Positions 35,210 through 43,767 of a stretch of DNA of 43,880 nucleotides are shown piece by piece (within the stretch, counting starts at the first letter, position 1; each line of letters opens with the position of its first letter). The translations under genes and the position numbers were made by a program. The stretch lies in the NCBI RefSeq assembly GCF_900168205.1, contig NZ_FUZE01000028.1, forward strand, positions 1 through 43,880. The letters run 5' to 3'. Origin of the DNA: Chryseobacterium balustinum. Lineage in GTDB: Bacteria > Bacteroidota > Bacteroidia > Flavobacteriales > Weeksellaceae. The notes beneath the pieces were generated by a model. It worked only from the letters and a program-made list of their open reading frames with translations. It was not told where the DNA came from and did not search any database.

Positions 35210-37414
35210 ATGAGCGCAAAAAAAGCCAATTTATCAGGCGAATTAAAAAAATACTTCGGATTTTCTACCTTTAAAGGACAACAGGAAGAGATCATTAATA
35301 ATCTCTTAAATGGAAAAGATATTTTCGTCCTTATGCCTACAGGAGGCGGTAAATCACTGTGTTATCAGCTTCCGGCCCTTATTTCTGAGGGGACGGCAAT
35401 TGTTGTTTCACCGCTTATTGCTCTTATGAAAAACCAGGTGGATGCAGTAAACGGACTTTCATCAGAAACGGGGATTGCCCACGTTCTTAATTCTTCTCTT
35501 AACAAAACTCAGACCAAACAGGTCTTTGATGATATAAAAAGTGGTAAAACAAAGCTTCTTTATGTAGCTCCGGAATCATTAATTAAAGAAGATTATCTGG
35601 AATTTTTGAAAGATATTAAAATATCATTCTTTGCAATTGATGAAGCGCACTGTATTTCAGAATGGGGCCATGATTTCCGACCAGAATACAGAAATTTAAA
35701 GCAGATCATTGATAGAATTGCAGATGTTCCTGTCATTGCATTGACCGCAACGGCGACTCCAAAGGTGCAAGATGATATTCAGAAAACTTTAGGAATGACT
35801 AATGCTTTGGTATTTAAAGAGAGTTTTAACAGAGCTAATTTATTTTACGAAGTCACTCCAAAGGTGAATATCGATAAAGAAATTGTAAAATTTATCAATA
35901 AGAATAAAGGTAAATCGGGAATTGTTTACTGTTTAAGCCGAAGAAAAGTGGAAGAATTTGCACAGCTTCTTCAGGTAAACGGTATCAATGCACTTCCTTA
36001 TCATGCCGGTCTCGACCAGAAAGTGAGAGTTGCGAATCAGGATAAGTTTTTGATGGAAGAAGCAGATGTAATTGTGGCAACGATTGCATTCGGAATGGGA
36101 ATCGATAAACCGGATGTACGTTTTGTGATTCATTACGACTTTCCAAAATCTTTAGAAAGTTATTATCAGGAAACGGGTCGTGCGGGTCGTGATGGAGGAG
36201 AAGGCTATTGTCTTGCTTTCTACGATCCTAAAGACATCGAAAAATTAGAGAAATTCTTAGCTCAAAAACCTGTTTCTGAAAGAGAAATCGGTTTGCAACT
36301 TTTAAATGAAGTAGTAGGCTATGCTGAAACCTCGATGAGCCGAAGACAGTATATTTTATATTATTTTGGTGAAACTTTTGATCCTATAAATGGGGCAGGA
36401 GCCAAAATGTGTGACAATGCATCAAACCCTCCAAAATTGAAAGATGCCTCGAATGATTTAAAAAGAACATTAGAGTTAATTAACGAAACGCAGGAAAAAT
36501 TTAAGTCAAAAGATTTAATTTCTGTTATTGTTGGAAAAGAAACGGCAGTTACGAAGGCTTATAAATTAGAGCAAAGTTCATTTTTTGGGTTTGGAAAATC
36601 TGAAAAAGATAACTATTGGAAAACAATTTTAAGACAGGCAACGGTTCAGAATTTTTTACAGAAAGATATCGAAACTTATGGTGTTTTAAAATTTACTGAA
36701 AAGGGTAAAAAAGCTTTAACTGACAACTTTGAAGAACCTTTTTTAATTGCTGAAGACCGCGAATTTGATCTTTCACAAACCAAAGCAGAAAGCGATCAGG
36801 TACAATTGCAATCAAGCGGAGGTTTAGACCAAAATTTATTTGGGCTTTTAAAAGAGCTTAGAAAAAAAGTGGCCAAAAAACATGGAATTCCGCCTTATAC
36901 GGTTTTTATGGATCCTAGTTTGGAAGATATGACGGTACAATATCCTATTACTGTAGAAGAAATTGCTAAAGTGTATGGTGTTGGAGAAGGGAAATCTAAA
37001 AAATACGGAAAAGAATTTGCAGATTATATTGCTAAATATGTTGAAGACAACAACATAGAACGTACTCAGGATATGGTGTTGAAAAATGTGGCTAATAAAT
37101 CGAGCCATAAAGTTTTCATCATTCAGAGCACTGATAAGAAAATTGATCTTGAAGATATAGCAAGAGCCAAAAATCTTTCGATGAATGATTTGTTGAAAGA
37201 AATGGAACGTATTGTTTATCAGGGTACAAAATTAAATATAGATTACTATATCGAAGATAATTTTGATGAAGATGTAGTAGATGATTTTATGGAATTTATG
37301 AACGAATCTGAAAGCGACAGCATGAAAGTTTTGCTTGATGAATTCGGAGATGAGCTTTCTGATGAAGAAGTAAGAATGCTGAGAATAAAATTCATCAGCG
37401 ACGTTGCCAATTAA
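35210..37414 (+). CDS. recQ: ATP-dependent DNA helicase RecQ
   Basis: A 734-residue 3'-5' helicase of recombination and repair. Motif I is TGGGKS (44-49), the DEAH box is at 144-147 with the aromatic loop following, and motif VI is QETGRAGRDG (320-329). The RQC region lacks the usual four-cysteine zinc site: the first Cys of CRRQ is Ser (SRRQ, 377-380) and only C401 remains. An HRDC domain (about 540-612) and an extra ~120-residue acidic C-terminal extension follow. The antitoxin-like gene starts 17 bp downstream. Confidence 0.95.
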   Translation: MSAKKANLSGELKKYFGFSTFKGQQEEIINNLLNGKDIFVLMPTGGGKSLCYQLPALISEGTAIVVSPLIALMKNQVDAVNGLSSETGIAHVLNSSLNKTQTKQVFDDIKSGKTKLLYVAPESLIKEDYLEFLKDIKISFFAIDEAHCISEWGHDFRPEYRNLKQIIDRIADVPVIALTATATPKVQDDIQKTLGMTNALVFKESFNRANLFYEVTPKVNIDKEIVKFINKNKGKSGIVYCLSRRKVEEFAQLLQVNGINALPYHAGLDQKVRVANQDKFLMEEADVIVATIAFGMGIDKPDVRFVIHYDFPKSLESYYQETGRAGRDGGEGYCLAFYDPKDIEKLEKFLAQKPVSEREIGLQLLNEVVGYAETSMSRRQYILYYFGETFDPINGAGAKMCDNASNPPKLKDASNDLKRTLELINETQEKFKSKDLISVIVGKETAVTKAYKLEQSSFFGFGKSEKDNYWKTILRQATVQNFLQKDIETYGVLKFTEKGKKALTDNFEEPFLIAEDREFDLSQTKAESDQVQLQSSGGLDQNLFGLLKELRKKVAKKHGIPPYTVFMDPSLEDMTVQYPITVEEIAKVYGVGEGKSKKYGKEFADYIAKYVEDNNIERTQDMVLKNVANKSSHKVFIIQSTDKKIDLEDIARAKNLSMNDLLKEMERIVYQGTKLNIDYYIEDNFDEDVVDDFMEFMNESESDSMKVLLDEFGDELSDEEVRMLRIKFISDVAN

Positions 37415-37431
37415 TTTTTGATAAAATTAAA

Positions 37432-37683
37432 ATGGAAAATCCAATATTAGAAGCAAAAAAAGAACTCATTCAGTGGATAAAAGAAATGGATGAGCTTGAT
37501 GATATTGCAGAATTACTTGAGATTAAGAATAGAAAAACTTCAGTTCATCACGTTGCAGAATCTCAAGCTGAATATGCTGTGAAAGATGATTTTGATGAAC
37601 GATTTGCAAAAGGAATAACTGGTGAAGAGTTGATGAGAAAAGTTTATGCACATATTGAATCTTTACCTTGGAAAGAGAAATAA
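37432..37683 (+). CDS. Small acidic protein, antitoxin-like
   Basis: An 83-residue, mostly helical, acidic protein with no recognised DNA-binding motif. It begins MENPILEAKKELIQWIKEMDE. Two things suggest the antitoxin of a type II pair: small size with a charged helical N-terminus, and a 16-nt overlap with the downstream gene, which looks like a RelE/ParE-type toxin. No promoter was found between it and recQ (17 bp), so it probably reads through from recQ. Confidence 0.7.
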   Translation: MENPILEAKKELIQWIKEMDELDDIAELLEIKNRKTSVHHVAESQAEYAVKDDFDERFAKGITGEELMRKVYAHIESLPWKEK

Positions 37684-37990
37684 TTTTTTCTAATGATGTT
37701 AAGGTATTCCTTACAGATTTAGTAGATATTTTATATTCAAAAAACTATTTTGGTTTTGAAGAAGATGCTAAATCTTATGTACAGGAAATTGTTTTCTATA
37801 TAATGAATTTTGATTTTCAGGTTAATATTTATGAGACTCCTGAGAATTTTAAAAAGTTCGGAAGTAAATTTTTAGGTATAAAGCAAACAACAATACGTCT
37901 TGGTATATATTTTTCGATCAGAAAGAGCATAGATTTTTAATAAATTATATTACAAATAATCATTCTCAGGATTTTTCAGACCTATTGTGA
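37668..37990 (+). pseudogene. RelE/ParE-like toxin gene with a frameshift
   Basis: From a TTG at 37668 the frame encodes MEREIIFSNDVKVFLTDLVD... and stops at 37940 after 90 residues. The last ~19 residues of that frame look unrelated to the family. The shifted frame continues TSWYIFFDQKEHRFLINYI and ends with TGA at 37988-37990, a typical end for this toxin type. Adding one T to the five-T run at 37869-37873 would join the two parts into a 107-residue protein. The total length, 323 nt, is one short of a whole number of codons. Either the toxin is inactive or the base was lost in sequencing. Family assignment is by pattern only. Confidence 0.7.
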
Positions 37991-38026
37991 AACCAAATTC
38001 CTTTGAAATACTTAAAAAATCTTAGG

Positions 38027-39109
38027 ATGAATAAGAAAATTTCTGTCATGTTTATTCTGCCGGATCTTGAAACCGGAGGTGCAGAAAGAATCGTTACCAC
38101 CATAGCAAATCATCTTTCCAGAGATCGTTTTGAGCCTATGATTTTGCTTTTACGGAAAGAAGGTGGTTACTTAAATTTTCTAAAAAAAGATGTAGAAATT
38201 ATTGACATCGATACCGAAAGAATCAGACATTCTTTAAAGCCTATTCTTTCACAAATTTACCGCAGAAAACCCGATATTGTTTTTTCGGGATTTGGAGAAG
38301 TAAATGCATATTTGTCTGTATTTATCAAGCTTTTTCCGAAAATTAAATTTATTGCAAGAGAAACCAATGTCGTTTCAGAGCATGTAACGAGAAAAGAAAT
38401 AAAATTTTTCTATCATTTTTACAACAATTATCAGCAGATTATTGCGCAAAGCGACGATATGATGAATGATTTGGTGAATAATTTCAATATTAAAAGAAAT
38501 AAAATCACAAAAATCAATAATCCTGTAGATTTTGAGTTTATCAATGAAAAGCTTCTTGTTTCTACAAAACCCGAAAGTTTTAAATATAATTATAAAAATG
38601 TAGTTGCCATCGGTAATCTGTCTGCGCGAAAAGGATTTGATAACCTGTTAAAAGTTTTTTCAAGACTTAAAAATGAGAATATTATTCTTCATATTTTAGG
38701 AGATGGCAGAGATCGGGAGATTCTTCATCAGATGAAGGATTTTTTAGGTATAAAGAAAGTTATTTTTCATGGAAGACAGGAAAACCCGTATCAGTTTCTG
38801 AAGTTTGCTGATCTGTTTATTCTTTCTTCACGTTATGAAGGCTTTCCGAATGTTTTGTTGGAAGCCGGAGCTTGTGGAACATATTCTTTGGCGAATAATT
38901 GCAGAGGCGGAATCAACGAAATTATTCAACATAACACCAACGGCGAAATTGCAGATATTGAAAACCACGAAGATTTTTCACAAAAAATTATGCAGATTTT
39001 ACACGGAAGTTATGATGCTGATTCTATCAAGAACTCTATAAAATCAAGATTTTCTAAGGAGATTATATTGGATCGATACGAGAAATTACTTTTGGATATT
39101 TTAAAATAA
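38027..39109 (+). CDS. Glycosyltransferase family 4-type (GT-B fold)
   Basis: A 360-residue retaining glycosyltransferase that adds a sugar to a lipid- or polysaccharide-linked acceptor at the cytoplasmic face of the membrane. The N-terminal MFILPDLETGGAERI and the C-terminal donor-binding half (GNLSARKGFD at about 196-205, then E271-x7-E279 in YEGFPNVLLEAG) are characteristic. The ATG at 38027 was chosen over a TTG at 38003. Donor and acceptor are unknown. The membrane protein gene follows after 4 bp. Confidence 0.9.
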   Translation: MNKKISVMFILPDLETGGAERIVTTIANHLSRDRFEPMILLLRKEGGYLNFLKKDVEIIDIDTERIRHSLKPILSQIYRRKPDIVFSGFGEVNAYLSVFIKLFPKIKFIARETNVVSEHVTRKEIKFFYHFYNNYQQIIAQSDDMMNDLVNNFNIKRNKITKINNPVDFEFINEKLLVSTKPESFKYNYKNVVAIGNLSARKGFDNLLKVFSRLKNENIILHILGDGRDREILHQMKDFLGIKKVIFHGRQENPYQFLKFADLFILSSRYEGFPNVLLEAGACGTYSLANNCRGGINEIIQHNTNGEIADIENHEDFSQKIMQILHGSYDADSIKNSIKSRFSKEIILDRYEKLLLDILK

Positions 39110-39113
39110 TAAA

Positions 39114-39572
39114 TTGAAAATCAGTTTAAAAATATTTACGTTCTATATTTTTTCTATAGGATTTTTTTTACTGAAATTTCCTTGGCTGGTTTATGTTGTA
39201 GAATGCAGCTGTAAAGGCGATATTTTCCCAAAATACTATGCTTTTCCATTAATATATAAAAGTGATTCTTTAGCTAGTTCGATGGCGGAGATTTTTTATA
39301 TTTCAGGCGTACTATTAAATGGTTTAATTATTACATTTTTTATTTTAATTATTGATTTTTATTTCCTTAAATTTTTAAGAAATCGAAAATTCCTTTTAAA
39401 AATATACTCATCTTTAAAGATTCTTTTGCTTTTATTTTCTCTTTACAGTTATTACATTTCATATACATTTCTAAATGATGATAGAATTGAATGGAAAAGT
39501 GATTTTAAAGAACACGTGAAAACTTACAAAGCAGAGTGTAAAGGTTATTTTAAAGAAATATTAATAAATTAA
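39114..39572 (+). CDS. Unknown small membrane protein
   Basis: A 152-residue protein not recognised by family. Three hydrophobic segments are visible (about 4-24, 57-80 and 100-120). Between the first two lies a loop with VECSCKGDIFPKYYAFPLIY. It starts with TTG, 4 bp after the glycosyltransferase stop; no ATG gives a full-length alternative. Co-transcription with the glycosyltransferase suggests, but does not show, a role in cell-surface sugars. Confidence 0.6.
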   Translation: MKISLKIFTFYIFSIGFFLLKFPWLVYVVECSCKGDIFPKYYAFPLIYKSDSLASSMAEIFYISGVLLNGLIITFFILIIDFYFLKFLRNRKFLLKIYSSLKILLLLFSLYSYYISYTFLNDDRIEWKSDFKEHVKTYKAECKGYFKEILIN

Positions 39573-39588
39573 ATCTCCCGTATTTCCT

Positions 39589-39596
39589 TAAATTTG
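39589..39596 (+). promoter_or_regulatory. -7 box TAAATTTG
   Basis: An exact TAnnTTTG match 34 bp before the ATG at 39631. Confidence 0.6.
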
Positions 39597-39630
39597 CAGT
39601 TCAATTTTATTTAAAATCAATATTTCATTC

Positions 39631-39975
39631 ATGAAAAAACTTCCGAAACTGGGTTGTGCTTGCGAAAAACACGACTTAAGTGAATCTGAATATAGAACTT
39701 CAATAGTTGGTACAGATTTTACCAATGATAAAAATGCAGAAGTGAGTATCATTCAATGCAGACTCTGTCAAAGAATTTGGCTTAAATATACTATTGAATT
39801 CAAAACCGCACCAGAATTAAGCAGATGGTTCAAGGGAATTATAGCTAAAAAGGAAGTTGCAGAAATGAAACCTGAAAATGCAATAGAATATCTGGAAAAT
39901 CTCCAATGGTACATTGGCGGTGGAAACTTTTTTGGAAATAAAGAAGTTTTTGGACAAGGGAAATTGAATTTGTAA
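39631..39975 (+). CDS. Unknown 114-residue Cys-containing protein
   Basis: The protein is not recognised. It begins MKKLPKLGCACEKHD and later has IIQCRLCQRIW, so a C-x-C plus C-x2-C set (C9, C11, C43, C46) with H14 nearby could bind zinc or another metal. The C-terminal part includes a helix (ENAIEYLENLQWYIGGG) and a Gly/Asn/Phe-rich end. There is no signal peptide. The gene has its own -7 box. Confidence 0.75.
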   Translation: MKKLPKLGCACEKHDLSESEYRTSIVGTDFTNDKNAEVSIIQCRLCQRIWLKYTIEFKTAPELSRWFKGIIAKKEVAEMKPENAIEYLENLQWYIGGGNFFGNKEVFGQGKLNL

Positions 39976-39994
39976 ATTAGGCTAGATGTCAGAT

Positions 39995-40095
39995 GCTTGA
40001 AAAATATTCTCAATCATTTAAACATCCATCATCCAGCTTCAAATTTCCTGCTTGAAAAAATATTCTCAATCGATTAAGCTTCCATCATCTAACAT
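39995..40095. repeat. Direct repeat upstream of lpdA
   Basis: A ~43-bp segment beginning GCTTGAAAAATATTCTCAAT (39995) recurs at 40050 with one extra A, each followed by a run of CATCCATCATC-type triplets (to about 40095). The two copies are 55 bp apart. Loose resemblance to the GCATCTC repeat inside prmC suggests a dispersed family; that link is inference. Confidence 0.65.
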
Positions 40096-40131
40096 CCATC
40101 ATCCCGCAACAAAAAACTTGACAAAACTCAC

Positions 40132-40162
40132 TTGGGTGCGTGATAATTAATCATTAAATTTG
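40132..40162 (+). promoter_or_regulatory. Promoter of lpdA
   Basis: TTG (40132-40134), 20 bp, then TAAATTTG (40155-40162), an exact -7 box, about 40 bp before the ATG. Confidence 0.7.
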
Positions 40163-40203
40163 TAAGAATTAATTAATCAGATAATAATAAATAAAAATAT
40201 AAA

Positions 40204-41607
40204 ATGAGTCAATTCGATGTTACCGTAATCGGTTCTGGTCCTGGAGGTTATGTGGCTGCTATTCGCGCTGCACAATTAGGTTTCAAAACAGCAATTATCG
40301 AAAAATATTCAACTTTAGGCGGAACTTGTCTTAACGTTGGATGTATTCCTTCAAAAGCGCTTCTTGACAGCTCTGAGCATTTCGAAAACGCAAAGCACAA
40401 TTTTGAAAACCACGGAATTATCATTAACGAGCCAAAAGCAGATATCGCAAGAATGATTGCGAGAAAAAACGAAGTAGTAGAGCAAACTACAAAAGGAATC
40501 AACTTCTTGATGGACAAAAACAAAATCACTGTTTTTGAAGGTCTTGGAAGCTTTGAATCTGCTACTCAGATTAAAGTGACTAAAAACGACGGTTCTTCAG
40601 AGACCATCGAATCTAAATATACGATCATTGCAACAGGTTCTAAACCTTCATCTTTACCTTTCATCACTTTAGATAAAGAGAGAGTGATCACTTCTACAGA
40701 AGCTTTAAATTTAAAAGAAATTCCTAAGCATTTAGTAGTGATCGGTGGTGGTGTAATCGGTCTAGAATTAGGTTCAGTTTACCTCAGGTTAGGAGCTCAG
40801 GTTACTGTGGTTGAGTTTATGGACAAAATTATTCCTACAATGGATGGAGCTTTAAGCAAAGAATTGACTAAAGTTCTTAAAAAACAAGGAATGAAATTCA
40901 TGCTTTCTACAGCAGTTTCTGCAGTTGAAAGAAATGGAGATTCTGTAAAAGTTACGGCTAAAGATAAAAAAGGAGAAGAAGTAACCGTTGAAGGAGATTA
41001 CTGTTTGGTTTCTGTAGGTAGAAAACCTTACACAGAAGGTCTTGGTCTTGAAAAAGCAGGTGTTGAGCTTGACGAAAGAGGAAGAGTGAAAACAAACGAT
41101 CATTTACAAACTAATGTTGCAAACATTTATGCAATCGGAGATGTAATTAAAGGGGCAATGTTGGCTCACAAAGCTGAAGAAGAAGGAGTTTTCGTTGCTG
41201 AAACTTTGGCAGGACAAAAACCTCATATCAACTATAACTTGATTCCTGGAGTAGTATACACTTGGCCTGAAGTTGCCGGAGTTGGTAAAACTGAAGAGCA
41301 ATTGAAGGAAGAAGGTGTTGCTTACAAAATCGGAACTTTCCCAATGAGAGCATTAGGAAGAAGCCGTGCAAGTGGTGATATCGACGGTTTGGTGAAAATT
41401 ATCGCTGACGAAAAAACAGATGAGGTTCTTGGTTTCCACATGATTGGAGCGAGAGCTGCCGATTTGGTTGCGGAAGGGGTAATTGCAATGGAATTCCGTG
41501 CAAGTGCAGAAGACATCGCAAGAAGTTCTCACGCTCACCCAACGTATGCAGAAGCTATTAAAGAAGCTGCTTTGGATGCGACAGGAAAGAGAGCATTGCA
41601 TATGTAA
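40204..41607 (+). CDS. lpdA: Dihydrolipoyl dehydrogenase (E3)
   Basis: The 467-residue FAD enzyme that reoxidises dihydrolipoyl groups of the pyruvate, 2-oxoglutarate and branched-chain dehydrogenase complexes and of the glycine cleavage system. The FAD loop is GSGPGG (10-15), the redox-active disulfide C42/C47 (GGTCLNVGCIPSK), the NAD loop VIGGGVIGLELG, and the catalytic H445/E450 pair (HAHPTYAEA). No E1/E2 genes are adjacent, so it is a stand-alone E3 that probably serves several complexes. Confidence 0.96.
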   Translation: MSQFDVTVIGSGPGGYVAAIRAAQLGFKTAIIEKYSTLGGTCLNVGCIPSKALLDSSEHFENAKHNFENHGIIINEPKADIARMIARKNEVVEQTTKGINFLMDKNKITVFEGLGSFESATQIKVTKNDGSSETIESKYTIIATGSKPSSLPFITLDKERVITSTEALNLKEIPKHLVVIGGGVIGLELGSVYLRLGAQVTVVEFMDKIIPTMDGALSKELTKVLKKQGMKFMLSTAVSAVERNGDSVKVTAKDKKGEEVTVEGDYCLVSVGRKPYTEGLGLEKAGVELDERGRVKTNDHLQTNVANIYAIGDVIKGAMLAHKAEEEGVFVAETLAGQKPHINYNLIPGVVYTWPEVAGVGKTEEQLKEEGVAYKIGTFPMRALGRSRASGDIDGLVKIIADEKTDEVLGFHMIGARAADLVAEGVIAMEFRASAEDIARSSHAHPTYAEAIKEAALDATGKRALHM

Positions 41608-41640
41608 TGATTTGATTAAAAATTTAATCACTTAAATATT

Positions 41641-41672
41641 AAGACTGCCATCAATTTGATGGCAGTCTTTTT
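41641..41672 (+). terminator. Intrinsic terminator after lpdA
   Basis: A perfect 12-bp stem AAGACTGCCATC (41641-41652) with 41658-41669, 5-nt loop, then a T-tract. Confidence 0.9.
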
Positions 41673-41713
41673 GTTTGTTAAAAGATTGTTTATAAATTAG
41701 TTATGTGAATTTT

Positions 41714-42592
41714 TTAAAGAGAATACGTCAATAAAAGACGATCTTTAACATCTTCATTTTCCAAAGTCTGTCCTTCCATTTGAAATCTTCTTAACATTGA
41801 ACTTCCTAACGAAATTAAAATTTCTTGTTCAAACAAATTTTCAGGAATAGGTAAATCACAAAGATAATTTCCCGACTTTTTAGAACCATCTATACTTAAT
41901 GCTACAAAAACTCCTTTTGATTTAGCTTCACTAATACATTCTAACAAATCCGTCAACTTAAAATCGTGAGCACCATAAAGAATACTTTGACTGTGAGAAT
42001 ATGGAGGATCACAATAAATTAAATCCCCTTCTTTGGCATTAGAGAATATTTCTTTATAGTCACTAGCTACAAAATCAACATTCTTCATTCTGTGATTCCA
42101 TTCTTTAACTCTTTTTCTAAATGTCTCAACAGGAATTGGATTATGAACTCCACACGGTGTGCTCATATACCCATCAGATTTCCTAAATCTAACAATTCCA
42201 CCATAGCAAGTCCTTGTTAAAAATAAAAAATCTGCACCATTATTATTCTTATTAAAAGTTTCTAAAACAGAATCATAAACTTCCTTTTTTGATTCATCTC
42301 CAATCCTTTCAACCCGTTCTTTATACCATTCAACCAAAAGATTTGGATCATTTTTTAGAGTATTCCATATTTCAATTAAAGGTTTATAAATATCAGATCC
42401 TACTCCACTTGAAGGACTTAATGTCGCCATAATTGCACCACTTCCCAAAAAAGGTTCATAAAAAGTATTATAATTAGCAGGAAAGTATTTACTAATCTGA
42501 CCTGCAAATTTTTGTTTATTTCCAACCCATTTTAATAATTGGCTTTTAGGCGGTACATATGTTGCAAACTTACTATCTAGGGTCAACTGCAT
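41714..42592 (-). CDS. Type II DNA adenine N6-methyltransferase (D12 class)
   Basis: A 292-residue modification methyltransferase of the Dam/D12 class, which puts a methyl group on adenine N6 within a specific site. LLKWVGNKQKF (19-29) is the class N-terminal motif, FLGSG (48-52) binds SAM, and the catalytic motif IV is DPPY (195-198). Between them is the target-recognition region (about 115-170, with CYGGIVRFRKSDGYMSTPCG). It is divergent from a controller gene and an endonuclease gene, so it is the protective half of a restriction-modification system. The recognition sequence cannot be read from the protein. Confidence 0.93.
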   Translation of the reverse strand: MQLTLDSKFATYVPPKSQLLKWVGNKQKFAGQISKYFPANYNTFYEPFLGSGAIMATLSPSSGVGSDIYKPLIEIWNTLKNDPNLLVEWYKERVERIGDESKKEVYDSVLETFNKNNNGADFLFLTRTCYGGIVRFRKSDGYMSTPCGVHNPIPVETFRKRVKEWNHRMKNVDFVASDYKEIFSNAKEGDLIYCDPPYSHSQSILYGAHDFKLTDLLECISEAKSKGVFVALSIDGSKKSGNYLCDLPIPENLFEQEILISLGSSMLRRFQMEGQTLENEDVKDRLLLTYSL

Positions 42593-42606
42593 AATCTAAT
42601 TTTTTA

Positions 42607-42614
42607 CAAACATA
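42607..42614 (-). promoter_or_regulatory. -7 box TATGTTTG of the methyltransferase gene
   Basis: An exact TAnnTTTG match on the minus strand, 14 nt before the methyltransferase ATG, giving a very short leader. Confidence 0.6.
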
Positions 42615-42629
42615 CAATTTTTTGTGTCA

Positions 42630-42648
42630 ATATCCCATTTTGGCATAT
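42630..42648. promoter_or_regulatory. Candidate controller-protein operator
   Basis: ATATCCCATTTTGGCATAT is a 19-bp dyad, ATAT-n-CCA-TTT-TGG-n-ATAT, mismatched only at the two 'n' positions and the centre. It overlaps the -33 TTTG of the controller promoter and lies between the two divergent -7 boxes. Binding by the neighbouring XRE protein is inference. Confidence 0.55.
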
Positions 42649-42670
42649 CCTTTTTTAGAATATAAGTTTG
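42639..42670 (+). promoter_or_regulatory. Promoter of the controller-endonuclease operon
   Basis: TTTG (42639-42642), 20 bp, then TAAGTTTG (42663-42670), a near-ideal Bacteroidota promoter. The -7 box ends 4 nt before the ATG at 42675, so the transcript should be leaderless or nearly so. Confidence 0.7.
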
Positions 42671-42674
42671 TACT

Positions 42675-42926
42675 ATGAAAAAGAGTATTTATAGCAAAGA
42701 ATATAAAATTCTATTGGAAACACTTTACAGTCTAAGAGTTGGAAGTAATTTACTTCAAAATGATTTGGCTGATAAATTAAACGTGCCTCAATCTTTCATT
42801 AGCAAAATTGAAAATGGGGAAAGAAGAATTGATCTTATAGAATTAAAAAATATTGTAGAAGCTATGGATACTTCACTAGGGGAATTTATATTAAAATTTG
42901 AAAAAAACTTAAATGAAACCAAATAA
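42675..42926 (+). CDS. XRE-family controller protein of the restriction-modification system
   Basis: An 83-residue helix-turn-helix protein (HTH about 26-58; QNDLADKLNVPQSFISKIENG). Its size and place, immediately before and overlapping the endonuclease gene by 14 nt, match C (controller) proteins. These bind operators at their own promoter, delay endonuclease synthesis until the DNA is methylated, and then repress at high level. A candidate operator lies at 42630-42648. It could also be a plain repressor. Confidence 0.85.
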   Translation: MKKSIYSKEYKILLETLYSLRVGSNLLQNDLADKLNVPQSFISKIENGERRIDLIELKNIVEAMDTSLGEFILKFEKNLNETK

Positions 42927-43767
42927 TATCTTCAAAAATCAATCATTAGAATTTTGGGCAAATATCAAATTATTAAATCAACGACTTGGATACACGGTTA
43001 AAATAAGGAAAAACAATCCGAATGGAGGTTTTGTAATTCCAACTGCTCAACAAATTAAAACTGTATTTGTGAGTGAAGCACTAAATTTTAGTAAAATCGT
43101 AAATCAAGACGATTCTTTCACAGAATTTGGTCAGTTAATAATTGATTATATGATTTTCAGAGGAGATTTACTCACAAATATTGTTCAGCCTAACCTAATG
43201 AATAAAGACTCTGCCAAAGAAACATTTTATAACCTAAAAAACCAATTAAATCCTCAAATTCCATTACCATTTAACAAACAAAAAGACGAAAAAAAGGATT
43301 ATTCGTATTTAACTGGATTAGTAAATATTTTAATTAATGAGAATAAAGGAAATTCTAATTGTGATTTTGATCCAAAAGAATTAACTGCATTTACAGAAAA
43401 TGGCTTTCCTATTAGAACATTATCCCGCAGAGTTGATGGAGCTTTTCCAAGTGTAATTAATCCTATTGCAATTTGGGAAATCAAAGAATATTATTATACA
43501 ACAACTTTTGGTAGTCGTGTTGCTGATGGTGTATATGAAACACAACTTGATGGTTGGGAGTTATGGGAAGCTAGAGAAAATGTTGGCAAGGACGCTTTAC
43601 ATTATTTAATAGTTGATGACCATTTTACTTGGTGGGTTAAAGGAAGATCATACTTATGCAGACTTATTGATTCAATGCATATGGGATTAGTTGATGAAGT
43701 AATTTTTGGTAAAGAAGTACTGACAAGAATTCCTGAACTTGTAAAAGAATGGAAATTAAGACAATAA
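42913..43767 (+). CDS. Type II restriction endonuclease (PD-(D/E)xK fold)
   Basis: A 284-residue protein taken as the endonuclease because of its place beside a modification methyltransferase and a controller gene. A PD-(D/E)xK-like active site is visible: D175 (RRVDGAFP), then E189-x-K191 (IWEIKEYY). There is no helicase or transposase-like domain. I do not recognise the specificity family. The reading frame overlaps the controller gene by 14 nt, so the two are translationally coupled. A perfect terminator follows. Confidence 0.82.
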   Translation: MKPNNIFKNQSLEFWANIKLLNQRLGYTVKIRKNNPNGGFVIPTAQQIKTVFVSEALNFSKIVNQDDSFTEFGQLIIDYMIFRGDLLTNIVQPNLMNKDSAKETFYNLKNQLNPQIPLPFNKQKDEKKDYSYLTGLVNILINENKGNSNCDFDPKELTAFTENGFPIRTLSRRVDGAFPSVINPIAIWEIKEYYYTTTFGSRVADGVYETQLDGWELWEARENVGKDALHYLIVDDHFTWWVKGRSYLCRLIDSMHMGLVDEVIFGKEVLTRIPELVKEWKLRQ

